Assembly (NCBI GenBank): GCA_013339765.2
Contig: CM023453.1
Span: forward strand, 89,616,118 to 89,680,117
Reading direction: 5' to 3'
DNA length: 64,000 nucleotides
Origin: Haemaphysalis longicornis
Lineage: Eukaryota; Arthropoda; Arachnida; Ixodida; Ixodidae
A model generated the notes under the pieces. The model was given only the letters and a program-made list of their open reading frames with translations. It was not told where the DNA came from and did not search any database. Position numbers and translations under genes: made by a program. Numbering within the stretch: position 1 is the first letter of the stretch; each line of letters opens with the position of its first letter. This document shows, piece by piece, positions 10,846 to 22,639 of this stretch.

Positions 10846-12065
10846 ATCACACATGCCGCGTTTTTCGCTGTGCAGCGAAGCTTTTGGGTACACGCGGCCG
10901 GGCTACACCGGCTGTGTGAGGCCGGCCATCTCCCGGTAATAGATCAGGTGAGTGATAACTTCCCATTGGGTGGCCGGAGGCCCCTTCGGGAATTGAAGGT
11001 CCTCCACGCGGTCCCAGGGAAGGCCTTAACGGTGGAGCGCTCGGTGGAGCGCTGCTCTCGGTGTCGCGTGGTGAGCGCAAAAGCAGAGTGGATGCTCCAG
11101 CGTCTCAGGTTGCAAACATCCCGCCCATGCAGGGGTGTCCTTGCGCCCGTGTCGTGCAGACGCACCGCAACGTCACTGCAGTCGAGCAGCATGCACATCA
11201 GCAGGCAGCGGGCGTCCCTGCTTGTGCGCACAGGCAGGGGCCGCGGCGGCAGGGCACTCAAACCCCGAGGGTCGGAGTACTTCGCCTGCGCCATGCGAGC
11301 CAGGACAGAACGGCCTCGTCCGAGGGGGTGACGTACCGGGAGACTGAGGTGTCCTTCTGGTGGGCCTTCATGGCCAGGGCGTTGGCGTCCTCGCTGTCCC
11401 AGATTCCACGGTGGCCCGGTGGAGCCGCAGATCGCAGCCTCGGGAGGAAATCACGTGCTGCTTGGCCGTAAGGGAGCACTCCGGCTAGGCGCTGCTGTTG
11501 GTGGGCTGGTCGGCCGCTGGCAGCCGCACCAGGCGAGGCCTGGATTTCGTGAGCATGACCACTCCGGGATGGCTCTGGGTCCCCTGTCAGAGAGTACGTC
11601 GGCCGCCAGGTGCAGTTCAGCCAGCTCTACCGTTGTGGAGGAGGCGGGGAGAGGCAAGCGGCAGCTCCGGCTGGCTCCGAGCCCACGCAGCACGAACGCA
11701 GCCGCCGCCTCTCCCGTGCTTTGCTTGACGGAGCCGTCTATGAAGAGATACAAGTAGCCGCTCAACTCTTCCTGCAGCAGGGTGCGGTCGTCTCATGGCG
11801 GGTGGCCGAGGACCCCGGGGATGGTTGCGGTGAACCGCAGGGCCTTACCTGTGTCTGGTGTTGGTGACTCCCGGCGGATAGGTTCGGAATCTGGATGCCT
11901 ACCTCGAAGATAGTCAGCAGCGCTACCATGCGTGAGCTGGGCCGGCCCCGAAACCTCTGCAGGAGGGCGACCCCGCCTGCAAGCCCCGCTTATGTTACAG
12001 GTGTACAAGGGACATATGTATGCGATATCAAAAATAGCTGCATGAATTCCGATAATTTCTACCAA
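10846..12065 (-). mobile_element. LINE fragment, C-terminal RNase H region (I/CR1-like), decayed
   Basis: The best-preserved part is at 11451-11765: LYLFIDGSVKQSTGEAAAAF, LPASSTTVELAELHLAADVL, which is the first RNase H motif and the Glu-containing helix of LINE RNase H domains. Next come EDANALAMKAH (RNase H C-terminal helix) and, at 10944-11294, LLDCSDVAVRLHDTG with a Cys/His-poor remnant of the usual 3' domain. Reading frame changes several times. The upstream RT is not seen, so this is a 5'-truncated insertion. Confidence 0.75.
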
Positions 12066-14380
12066 TGTGTGAGTTGTCTACATCCAAATCCCATCCAAGT
12101 GAGATGGGATTTTATTTTTTATCATTTTCCTTGTTTTTCGCCAATTATGTACTTTTAGACAAATATAGCTGTAAACAGCCTTTATTTCACTGATCATGTT
12201 TTTTTTTCGAAGGTTCAAATCGTATTGAAGACTTGGTCCATTTGCGCGATTTTTATTAGTTTTTCTAACATTCTATTGCAGGTTTTTTATGCTTTGGTTT
12301 TTGTGCCTTTATTTCCCCTTACGCTATTTTAACGAATAAATTTGTTACTTCCACCAAATCTGCTTTTTTTTTTTAAAGGCAGGACGCTGTATTGGATGTG
12401 GGGCTGCTCGGCAAAGGATTCTACGCATTAAAAAAACCAAACAGCTAGCCCTAATAGCGTGTCCTTTTTAGCAGGAGGGCGCTGTGACATCACATGTCAC
12501 GTGGAGGCACTGTACAGCGAAGCGTTTGGAAATACGTGTCCCAAAAGCAGATAACATGACCCAGTGTCTAGCGTGCCCTCTGATAGCACTCCAGCTCAGC
12601 GCTACAGGCATGGCATGAGGGCCGTGCGACGAAACTGAAATTTTTAAGACAGCGCCGACATAGTTCAGAGCGTGTACCGGTGAGGTTGTAGAGGTACCGT
12701 CTCAGCTTCTTGTTACGGGGGTGGTGGTTCAGTACCTCCTATCGCCTTTCCGTTTTTTCATGTTTAGTTTTTATTCTAATTTTCATGCTTACGTTAGACG
12801 TCGGTGTTTTATGTCATTTTTTAAGTTTGACATGTTATATTACGTTAGTTTACGCTTGGCTACGGTAATGGAGGCCGAGGTAATGGTGGACGCGGCATTT
12901 TTTTACAAACACGCCAGTAGGCGTGCGTTTAGAGGAGTGCTTATAGTATCGTCACACAGCACTCTAGACTCAGCCTTAATTTTATGTAGCTCAAGATGCG
13001 TGCGTAGACTAGCGGTTACACCCCCTACCACGCACTTTCCTTTGCTCAGTTCGATTCCCGTGCCTGCAACGGTTTTTTTTTAATTTTCAGCTTGTGGATT
13101 TTTCGAACTAGAGAATCGACGGACGACGTCATATTTTCCGCCTTATGCGGCACATATTGTGTCCTCGTTAACGTACGTGGGCTTTTAATAGCCTGCTTGT
13201 GCATACTCAGATGAGGTGAATAAACGATTGGTAAGGTTAGTCGCAAAATACACCTAACTTGCAACGTTCTCATATGGTAACCGGGCTGTGCGAGCTTACG
13301 GGAGGGAGGGATGATTAGGGGCCAAAAACTTTCTATAAACGAGTCAACGGTGCTCCTGAGAGGAATTTGTGAAGAAATATGTCTGAGGGTTTTGAGAGCC
13401 GCTCTAATAAGGCTGTATAACCAGTGGGGTAAGGCATTTCTGGCGATATTTCTGTCAGGCTAGTTTTGCAAGAGTTACATCACTAGAACAGCAGGCGATC
13501 AAACGACTCATCCAAAGATGTAGCCAGCATGCATTTTCGCCCTCTATTGTGCGAACACATGGGCAGGCTTACCCAATGAAGAAGATTCATGGCATGGTGT
13601 CAGGCCAACGTAAACTGGTATATTGTGATTCTTGGGTGGACGACTTTTCGGGAGGACTTCATGAGCGACGGGGTGAATCGTTTTGCGTGTTCCTAAGATT
13701 TCTAACGTTTTAAAGCAGCGTATGAGAACTCGAAAAAAGGGCGCAGGGAAGGATTGATGCACCTGCAACAAATGCAATGTCGTGATTGATTGCGGAGATT
13801 TCAGCCTGAACTTGTATCTTGACAATTGGTCATGGTGTAGTACCCTGGCAATGTTGGTTCGTCAGGGAAGTGCATGCCATGCCTACAGCTGAGGCAAGAC
13901 TGACGTCCGTGTATGTGTGGACGTTTCTCTTTAGTTGGGCAGACTGCAGACGTAGCATCCGTTGTTGATGATTAGTGCAGAGATCAAAAGACAAACCTTC
14001 GTTACAACAATGCATCTATCAGCTCGGTGACTCCTGCGCCTTCGATTGGTGGTTCTTGCGTTAGAACAACAAATAAGGGGTGAGGGGCCTATTATCGCGT
14101 TTTCAACGTGCTCTCTGATATTGGTGACTTCACCAACTCACTTTCGTGTTTTTATGGCGCAAGTTTATAGGAGGGTTTGCAACGTGCTGTGAATAAAAAT
14201 ATTTTTTTTTCTCCAAAGTACCTGATGCAGCACTTGTTCGGTAGGTTCCATCTCTAGCCTTTTTGTTGCCGCTGCTCTTTCCATATGATCAAGAAGACGG
14301 GAGATCGTTATAGAAAGTGCTGGTATAGACGACACTTTATGTAAAATATGGATTTACTATGTCAAGCTTATGATAGAGGA
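12066..14380. other. Intergenic, no gene recognised
   Basis: AT-rich with several oligo(T) runs (12118, 12200, 12365, 13073, 14204). Frames of 60-120 codons occur but none shows a domain, a membrane topology or coding-like composition. Confidence 0.45.
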
Positions 14381-14580
14381 TTGATTGATTGTCGGTTTTA
14401 ACGCGCCGACGCAACGCAGGCGATGAGGCGCGCCGTAGTGGAAGGCTCCGGATTAACTTTGACCACGGACGTTTTTGCTTTTCGCCTCCATGAGAAAAGC
14501 GGCCGCCGCGGCCGGGAATCAAACCCGCCACCTCGTGCTCAGCAGCGCAACGCCTTAGCCACTGAGCCACCGCGGCGGGG
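14381..14580 (-). repeat. Ruka-like tRNA-derived SINE, copy 1 (internally deleted)
   Basis: On the minus strand it begins CCGCCGCGGTGGCTCAGTGG, carries A-box and B-box-like sequence of a tRNA head, then the body CTTTTCTCATGGAGGCGAAA and ends in AATC repeats. About 35 bp of the body present in copies 3 and 4 is missing. Flanks carry an imperfect target duplication of the form ATRATAGAGG. Confidence 0.85.
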
Positions 14581-15370
14581 TCATAATAGAGGGATTCCTT
14601 GGGTAATTGTGGTAGCATAATATTGAAAGCTGTTATTGCAATTTACAAGCCGCGTTTTCTATGCGGCAAATTTGGAAGGCTTGGCAACCGAGACGTTACG
14701 GCCTGAATATGCACTACCAAATGCCCCGAAGAGAACACACGCAAAATGGTTTATTTTATCAAATAGTAATACGAGAACTCACTATTTGACAATGCGTTCA
14801 TGCATATAAACACGACTGGAACTGAATACTTAAGTACACTGGCCGATCTTCAGAAGTAGGTTGATTTTAGAGCCGCAAAAATTGTTGTCGTCAGTCGTGT
14901 ACTTCTACATACACAAAACACCATTAGCATGTGAAACTGCGAGAATTGACCAACATCCCATCAAAGACAGTCTCCTGGACGCCCGGCGGAAAGTTCTTTT
15001 CAGCGGCCGGAGCAGACGTAACTAAGCACACCCTCGAGCAAAATACACAGCGTTGTAGCTGGTCACACTGGCGCATTTCAATCAGTTAACGCGACACCGA
15101 GGCCTACCTAAGTCCGAAATTGAGGGGTATAGTGCATTGGCACAGCTTCCGAAGAGATAAAAAGTACTGTGGGCGCATCTTATGTCAGAAATGTCTACAC
15201 AACGCAGAAGGTGTCCATAGATTATGAATTCCAGTTGTCGATATGACTGAACTGTAAAAGTACCTTGGACAACTCAGACACACGAGGCCGCACTGGGGAC
15301 GTCAGTTCCCATCTTCGTTGTCTCCTCCCGGGGCTACAGAGCTTCGTCGTGGTCGTCCCGTACTGTACCA
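14581..15370. other. Intergenic, no gene recognised
   Basis: No recognisable element. It lies just downstream of the candidate membrane-protein exon on the minus strand and could contain its 3' UTR. No clear AATAAA signal was found on that strand close to the stop. Confidence 0.4.
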
Positions 15371-15652
15371 TTAATCTCCTCGTCGAAGGGCGGCGCGAGG
15401 ACGGTTTTCATTGGTCTTCGGGGGATAAATCCAGATGGCCGTGTCGGGCTGCAGAACTTCGGGTCGAGTCATGATTGCGCTGACCACGCAGATGGACACG
15501 AGGAGAATAGTCACACTCACGGCTATCCCCACGTACATTAACTCGGACGGGTGTCCGGCTGTTCTCCAAACGTCTATCTGGTGCTCTTCTTCACTTGCGC
15601 TGAGAGCTCGTTTTGGCCGTTTGTTTAGAATCGTATGCCGCTTTGCACGTGC
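15371..15652 (-). CDS. Candidate terminal exon of a single-pass membrane protein, unknown family
   Basis: An open frame of 93 codons plus TAA lies behind a possible splice acceptor (CCCACGTAG at 15653-15661). Residues 1-37 are hydrophilic, with basic KRPKRA and acidic SEEE. Residues 38-61 are an uninterrupted hydrophobic segment rich in Val, Ile and Leu, long enough for one membrane span. Residues 62-93 contain TRPEVLQPDTAIWIYPPK and a basic end. Composition is more protein-like than the surrounding frames, but there is no ATG near the start and upstream exons were not identified. It could be a host exon, a processed copy or a chance frame. No family recognised. Confidence 0.4.
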   Translation of the reverse strand, partial: ARAKRHTILNKRPKRALSASEEEHQIDVWRTAGHPSELMYVGIAVSVTILLVSICVVSAIMTRPEVLQPDTAIWIYPPKTNENRPRAALRRGD

Positions 15653-15966
15653 CTACGTGGGAATTGGCCGATAATTTCGGGCTTAAATTGCTAAAAACGC
15701 CTGGAGAAGAAATAGTTGAAGGGAATGCAAAAGAAGGAGTTTGATAAAGGGAAGTCAGCTCAATCCTTCGAAGCGGACTCGGCTATTTTCAGAAACAACG
15801 GGAATTGCTGTGGATGCATTTGACAGAAATGGCCAAACTGCAGCCAAAATGCAAACAGAAACAGTCCAAGCGTATTAAGCTGCTGTGATGTTATTGTGGC
15901 CACCAAAGATAACCTAGGAACCAACAGCGTATTCTTAGCACATTATTAGCGGCATACCGTAATCGA

Positions 15967-16092
15967 GAAGAAGAAGAAGAAGAAGGAAAATAAGAAGAAA
16001 AAGAAGAAGAAAAAAAAGAAAGAAAGAGAAGAAGAAGAAGAAGAAGAAGAAGAAGAAGAAGAAAAGAAGAAGAAGAAGAAAAAGAAAAGAAC
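15967..16092. repeat. (GAA)n-rich purine tract
   Basis: GAA/AAG units with some AAAG interruptions, about 125 bp of pure purine on the plus strand. Confidence 0.9.
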
Positions 16093-16770
16093 GTAATTAA
16101 GGGTGTGTGTATGTGCTTATTTTCAACATTTCAACATATAAAAACCGAAATAACTTCGATAAGAGAAGGATAGTTGAAACTCGAATCTGCTTCTACTATT
16201 TGGGGATGGCGCTTATAAAGGGAAAAAAGGTGTCGGGACGGCGCTGCCAGAAAGAGGTCGGCTTCGTAACGCGAGGAATTCAGCTTCGATTCTGACCACG
16301 GGAAGCGTTTTGTTTCTTGAGGCGCTTTATGTACCTTCGCTTCTCATCATCATCGATGCAAACGTGTATTTCGCACAGTGCGCCATGGAGCGACATCTAA
16401 CGCCCTCATTGAGGCATCGAAAGATTTGCTTTAAAAATGCGTAGGAAATGTGCGCACCACACACAATAGTGCAATCGACAATATAAAAATTACCGCACCA
16501 CTTTCCATCAGCTCTGACTGCCACGACCGCGCAAAAACATGTAGGCGTTTCTTATGGATAAATCCCTGCCATTTCAAAATTCCTGTGCTGATATGTACTA
16601 TTCTTTTATGTCTTCTCTCCCCCGAGTGAGAGTGCCCGTTTTTTTTCTATTCGGAATGCTTTTTAAAATTCCGGAAAAAAAACGCAAACGCAAAAAACGC
16701 AGTCATGGCCAACACTCCTGCGCGGGTTGGAGACACACCCTAACTAAAGAGGGGACGAAGAAGAAGAATA

Positions 16771-16985
16771 GCGCTCCTGGATTCTCCTATTCTACGCCGG
16801 ATGCGGTAAATGACTTTTTGGAGGTAACACTCGCTGAACTGTTTGATGCCATGGCAAAATTGACTGCTGCTGCTCCTGGCTTGGGTGGCATTACCACCAA
16901 AATGCTAAAGGTGTCATTCCAATGGGCGCCGGGGGAATTGCTGAATATCACGAATCATTCCCTCAAAACGTGCATGAATCGCTGA
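16771..16985 (+). mobile_element. LINE reverse transcriptase fragment
   Basis: The frame reads FLEVTLAELFDAMAKL, AAPGLGGITTKMLK and LLNITNHSLKT. This is the LINE RT stretch that usually reads SAPGPDGI followed by a helix ending in NRSL. Only about 70 codons are present, so it is a small internal fragment. Confidence 0.65.
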
Positions 16986-17009
16986 TAAAACCACTTTATT
17001 TAAAATCCG

Positions 17010-17350
17010 AAAAGGCGACACTTGCTTTCGTGCTTGTGTTTTCGTTTGTGTTGTCTGTAGCGCCGGCGAACGTTGAGCAACTAGTGGCAGAGGTTAGCAC
17101 TGAATTAGTTCTGTATCTACAGTCACTAAATTGTGCATTCCTGCAGTGTTTTGCCATCACTTGCTCCCGTGCACTGTCAGCGTCTTTCAACAGGTACTCC
17201 TCAGCGCGCAGCGTGCCGTATGTGATTCCTATAAAGCTGTGTGTCGTATGCTTAATAAATGGTCTTCCCAAGTTGATTTCTTTCAGCCCTTATTCAAACG
17301 TTTTCTGACACAAAAAATGCATTGGCAAGTACGTATCATTGAAACTGCTT
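17010..17350 (+). repeat. Sequence shared with the region downstream of globin A
   Basis: Aligns by eye with 41290-41650: the CGTTGAG...ACTAG start, the GCGCGCAG/GTGCCGTATG block and the CTTGATTTTCTT-like block occur in the same order and spacing. It contains AATAAA near 17254. It is either a dispersed repeat or the 3' UTR remnant of a lost globin copy. No globin exon is visible just upstream. Confidence 0.5.
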
Positions 17351-17504
17351 GAGCCTGCTGAGTCTTCCCGCTGGTACCATTGTTCGCAAAGTGAAATGTG
17401 CAGCGAAATCTGGAGCTGAGCATGATTTGCAGCTCGGCGGCTGTCTTATGGGTGTGCCTGGAGAGCGACGTCCTGGTGTCGGATCGCTTCGGCAAAGGTG
17501 TACT

Positions 17505-17775
17505 GCCGTCATTTCCGTGACGGATATGACGTCAGTGAAATCTTGATGTACCCCGCATTAAACACTTCGTGTTAACATATAAAATCCGGAAACAAACAAT
17601 CCTTTAGTAGCCTTTAGTACTAAAGGTTGCTTCCCTGCAAGCAGACCCTGTGTGCAGGGCTGCACCTTTGACAGGCCGCATACTTCGCTGCAATGGCGTC
17701 ATTTCCGTGACGGATGTGACGTCAGTGAAATCTTGCTGTATCTCGGAATAAAACCTCTTCATGTTAAATAAATTA
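17505..17775 (+). repeat. Direct repeat pair with CRE-like TGACGTCA
   Basis: GTCATTTCCGTGACGGAT, then TGACGTCAGTGAAATCTTG, occurs at about 17508-17545 and again at about 17696-17735, followed in both by a rather similar AT-rich stretch. Each copy carries the cAMP-response-type palindrome TGACGTCA. Whether it is regulatory is unknown. Confidence 0.6.
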
Positions 17776-17960
17776 CACCATCTTCCCTTAGGGGAACCCT
17801 GAGTAGTATGCGAAGCAGCCATGGGGTCGACTAAAGTACCCATTAGTTTTCAGTTCGTCGTTTCCGTTGACGTTCGGCTTCGCGTGCCTTCGTTGTATCA
17901 GTAGTTTATTGACGTAGTTTGAATGAGTGAAGGACATAAGGCGCGTTCGTAGCACATACT

Positions 17961-18050
17961 CCTGTCTCGGTTTGTAGCGCAGTGGAAAGAGCGCCACGTA
18001 CCTCCCGTTGCGGCCAGAGAGTCGTGGGATCGAAACCGAGCGCCGCCTAA
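17961..18050 (+). repeat. tRNA-like SINE head
   Basis: TTTGTAGCGCAGTGGAAAGAGC resembles an A box and GTGGGATCGAAACC a degenerate B box, 46 bp apart. This fits a tRNA-derived SINE head rather than a working tRNA gene. Confidence 0.45.
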
Positions 18051-19768
18051 CTATTTCTTTTTATAGTGGACTGAGCTGATGTCAGCCCAAACGCTGACGG
18101 GGCTGAAGAGACACGCATGCGCAGTAGAGTGCGGACGGCGGACAACGACAACGAGGGAGGGAGGGACACAGCCCTGAGCATGAGATTCTTCGCATTTAAA
18201 ACCATGAAAATGCCGAGAGCTCATGTGTGTGTGCCTTGAGGAGACCGCCCAACGTCTTCGACGAACGTTTGTCAAGTCACGCATACGAGAAAATCGACCA
18301 AAATATGCCAAAAAAACCTCGAGTGTTCCTCCCTCCAGCGTACGCCCTTCCAAGATCATATCCAAGCATCACCCCTTCCAAAAAATGAAAGATGCTCACA
18401 CTTACAGCAACAATGCTGGAGTAAATTTTGCTGAGGCAGCGAAGCAAAATCGAGTGCAATCGTGAATTAAACTTTCATGGTAGTCGTGGAGGTTGCGTAC
18501 AGCTTCGCTACCTTCAACTCTTATGCGTTAGTGTGAGCGTCATTTTTGTTTCCCAACTTCATAACCAGAGACACATAAACGGTCCTATATTTTTGCACCA
18601 CAGAAATAGTGGCTATCATTCCTAATAAAGAAGGTGGTGATTTCCCTCACATTTTCACAAACAGTTTGCCTTCTGTTCTACACGGCTATGCAAGGAGGGG
18701 TCCTTCTGTGTGCTGTGTATCGACAAAGAGGACGCACGTCCCTTTTGTTGGTATTCTGGAGCCACAAACCACCGTGTGTGCACCGTTACACACAACTTGC
18801 CGTCCCCACAGCGGATGCGGCCTTCGCTCGTTTCACGTACCCCGTCTGAACGGCGCCCTCGTGATCCTTTGCGCTGTTTTCAGCAGGAATGTTCTCGGCG
18901 ATGGCATGCTATCAGAAGGGTGGACCCCACAACTTTGGCATTTTTTTCTACGGTAATGATGCGAAGAGTACGCAACATTCCTTGTCCCAAACAAAGGCGG
19001 ATGCTGTCGACCTCCGCTCACTACTTGGTCAAAAAACGGTAGAAATAGAAAGAATGTACAGTTAAATCAACAGATCAAATTTAGGTGACAGCAACAGTAA
19101 AGGCTTGTGACAAGTGCAACAACCTACCGGAACGTCCTTACCCCAGTAACAGATAAGAGAGACGTTGACTTACGATCATTGGTCTCTCACGTAAAACCGC
19201 AACTTCAAAACGGTGTTACAAAAAAATACATCGGATCTTTGTACACACACATGTGCCCAGAGATGTTGCTCGTAGCTTTGCATCGAAGAGGTTTTTATAC
19301 TCTCTATAGCAAAAACCGCTCATAGCCTTCGGGGCAATCATTGCTCGAGGAGTATGTGTGTACGTCGGCAAGCATGAGCTGTGTCTCGTTCTCTGGGCTG
19401 TAACGGTGGTTACAAGTAAATGGTAAAACGCCGTTTATTTAACAAGGCAAGCTTGTACCTACAAGAAATGAGCTCCTGTTAGCCTTAATCGTTTCCCAGT
19501 CTTTTTCCTCTTTCCCCGCCCTTAGAAGCGCACTCCTCTTCGTCTTCCTTGACTGTGAGCAACGCCTAACGGCCAAACGGGAATGTACACCACTATGGAC
19601 ACGGCGGGGAAGTTGAAAACTGCACCACAACGAGTTGCTTTAAAGCTAAGTCAGTTAACACCATTAGCTAACTTTTATATCCGAGCGTTTCCTTCAGTTC
19701 CACTGTGAACCTACTCTAAACCTGTAAGGCGCAAAGAAATAGGAGGATGATATAGTGCCTAGAATGCC
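18051..19768. other. Intergenic, no gene recognised
   Basis: Open frames at 18609-19042 contain several Cys residues but switch frame and match no domain with confidence. No other element identified. Confidence 0.4.
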
Positions 19769-19840
19769 TAGAGTGCCGTCCGACGGTACTACAAGGACGC
19801 CAATAACGCGACGTCCATTGGCGTTTAGAATAAAAATGAC
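19769..19840 (+). repeat. MITE end fragment
   Basis: Begins with TAGAGTGCCGTCCGACGG and continues with ACGTCCATTGGCGTTT, matching the left end of the MITE at 22278. The rest of the element is absent. Confidence 0.65.
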
Positions 19841-22277
19841 ACATCTGGGGCGCCATTCGAGAAGGCTTGAGTTCCGTCTACTCCCGAGTTTCCAGTTGCT
19901 TGGGTTATGAAACTACTGACAGTTGAGCATTCGATACACCTCGAGCGAAACCGCCGGAATCACGCGCCGCAGCGTGCCTGACATATTCAGCGCGCTGTAT
20001 TGGCACGGCTTACGTTGATAAAGTACTGCTTGTGCTATCTTCCGCATGCAGCACCATCTGAAATCATTCTGCAATACTCATTTCCTAGCTTAAACTATAT
20101 AACCCCACTGCTGCTTTGAAATCCCCAGCCTGGCTGTTGGCCACGCCCGGCGCGGGTCAGTCCGTTTTTGTCGGTGTTCTGTTCTTCCACTGAATTATGT
20201 TTGCTACTTGGCTTGAGGGTAGTCCCAGTGCAGCTCTGCGTAAGCAAAAACGAAGTAAACAAAGGGGTCCACTGTAGCGAACGGAACGCCCCCTGCCACC
20301 GACCATCAAATATGGATTTTGTTTATGGCTTGCTTGAGAGTATTTTGAGAGCGTGTTTGAGCATTGGCAAATGCGTTTTACACGTTGAAGCACAGAATGG
20401 AAACCGAGTAAAAGGGGGAGCTAAGAAATTAAAGTAACCGGGTGACGACTGAGGGAGGGTAAGCGCGGGAGTGGGAGGGCGCGAAAGAAGAGAGGGTTAT
20501 GAGGGGATTGAACCATATTAAAAAAAAAAACAAAAACGACTGTGCAGAGCTTCTTCGAACAAACGTGGTGAACAGCAGAACAAAATAAAGCAACGAATCC
20601 AAAAGATTGTTGGTCCTTGTTTCCTATCCTTCCTTCGTAACACATGACCACTTGGGTATAGATTGCCACAATTGGGAGTTTGAGTGAACTAACGTGCCCG
20701 GTTCGCGAAATGCACAACACTGAATTTTAAAGTAACAGTTGTAGATAGTGCGTGCGAAGGGAAGCCTGAACGTGATGTCACTGGAGTAGGGACAGGTGAT
20801 CACCACCCCACGCAGAACCCAGAAACCCAGATTCCAGGGAGGCTGTGGACGTGTTCTAGTCTTCTTGCACACTAAGACGAACAATTAAATAGAAGAAACT
20901 GACGCAAACACGTAACAGCAGAAAAAGAAAGCCGTTTAAATTAATCCGTGCCAAAAGACAAAGAAACGAAACGCGAGGGAAAAAGGCGCCAGTACAATGT
21001 ACTATTAGAAAAGAATTTGCTAATGCGTATCGCCAGGCTTTCACCTTAAAAGGACGTAGGCAGACTGGACCGCGCCGAGGAAATTTTGTGTCGATAAGCA
21101 ATAGGTTTCGATGATGTAAAACGAGCCGCAACTGTTTTGAATGTGGGCGCGCTTCTATCACCCCGCTTTATTTTTTTTTACCAGTCAGCTATGATCACGT
21201 CGATTGCACTGGCTGCCACCGACGGCAGAAAATACTTTAGGACGAAAAATTGTCAACCTAAAAAGCCTATATGAACGCCTCGGAATAAAAATAAAATGAA
21301 CTTTGTAGTGAAAATACAGATAATAACGGAAAAGTACAATAAAATAAAGTATCGGATTTGCTTGCCCACAGTAGTCACCAGTACTGCAGTGGAGCGAGAG
21401 AACGCACTGAAAGATGTGCCACGCCCTAGTTACGCATCCTGGAGCGCGCTGCCCTAGACCGATTACGTTCACCTCAATAATCAGCAAAGACCATGATCGC
21501 ATTTATAAAGCGTTGTAAACCCTGCCCCGAAAATGTTAATCATGAGCTTATTATTATCACCACAGCTCCGCCTTGCCCGAGTTTCGCTCAAACTCGGGCC
21601 TTCTGGAATAGCACCCCTGCCCTATTTCGCCCACCCTTACGTAACATAACTAACCTAACAGAACCCTAACAAACTAATTAAAACTAGTTACAACACTGAA
21701 AAACTAAAATAATTCATGAAAATTACAATAAAACTCAATTCAATTTTACCTCAGAGCGAAATGAAAGTTTTCCTCAGTCACACCGCATAGCTGCTGCGTC
21801 TCAGGAAGTGATCGGGTTTATGAACGAAACGCACTGCCGCGTTCTTGATGCTTGAAAAGCATTTCCATGTCGCACAACAAGAGAACTGCCGAATTACTCC
21901 ACAACAGATTAGGAGGTCGGGCTGTGTTAGCCAACCATTCAGCATTCTGCGAGGGAAGTAACAGCTCTTAGGGAGAATGGTAGATACAGGGGTCATCTCA
22001 GTTTTTTTATTACCCACATATGAGCATGTGCAGCGGTGGCACGTGTTTGTTTTGGTGGCCCTGAGGATAGATGTGTTTTCTGGAAAATAAACCTTTCAGT
22101 TGTTAGTAAGTGCCGGGTCTTTCTTGGTCCGTGTTTTATATTTCGCGCTTAATTTTCAACAATATATGTTCACCAACCAGCTCGACTCTCCCCTTTGCTT
22201 CAGTGCTTCCAATATTCGTTTAGAGTGCGTCCAATCGATCGTCAAACCTTCAAAGACCAATATAACAAGGCCGTGTA
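19841..22277. other. Intergenic, no gene recognised
   Basis: AT-rich sequence with purine tracts around 20450-20540. No ORF with a recognisable domain. A few CCTAA-like motifs near 21640 are too degenerate to be telomeric. Confidence 0.45.
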
Positions 22278-22639
22278 TAGAGTGCCGTCCGACGGTATTA
22301 TAAGCACTCCACTATATCGACGTCCACCGGCGTTTGGAGGCAAAATTGCAGAGTCTGGCAGTACAATCGCTCTAGATAACGTAAAGCTAGCACCTAACCT
22401 AAACATAACATAACCTAACGCACACAAAGAAATGATTTAAAACACCAAAACTACCTAAGGCATAAAAATTACACGTCAATTAAATAACAAAAAAAAAAAA
22501 CAACCGAGCCAACAGCCGGTCTCGAAACCCCGACTGTGGGATCAAGAAACTAAGTCGGATCCTCTGCACTACAACGACAGACGCTTTCGGCGGTGCTAGC
22601 CTAGTGTTAAATATTCGAATGTCGTCGGACGGCACTCTA
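22278..22639. mobile_element. MITE with 17-bp perfect terminal inverted repeats
   Basis: TAGAGTGCCGTCCGACG (22278-22294) and its exact reverse complement (22623-22639) bound a 362-bp segment without transposase. Both ends abut TA, compatible with a TA target. Inside, at about 22488-22585 on the minus strand, is a tRNA-like head with B box GGTTTCGAGACC next to an oligo(A) run on plus, suggesting a SINE nested in or captured by the MITE. A fragment of the left end occurs at 19769. Confidence 0.75.

Noticed and set aside
18609..19042. PiggyBac-like Cys-rich C-terminus
   Set aside because: Scattered Cys residues in two frames, but the spacing and neighbouring motifs do not fit with confidence.
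21640..22420. Interstitial telomere repeat (CCTAA)n
   Set aside because: Only a few degenerate CCTAA-like words; no tandem array.
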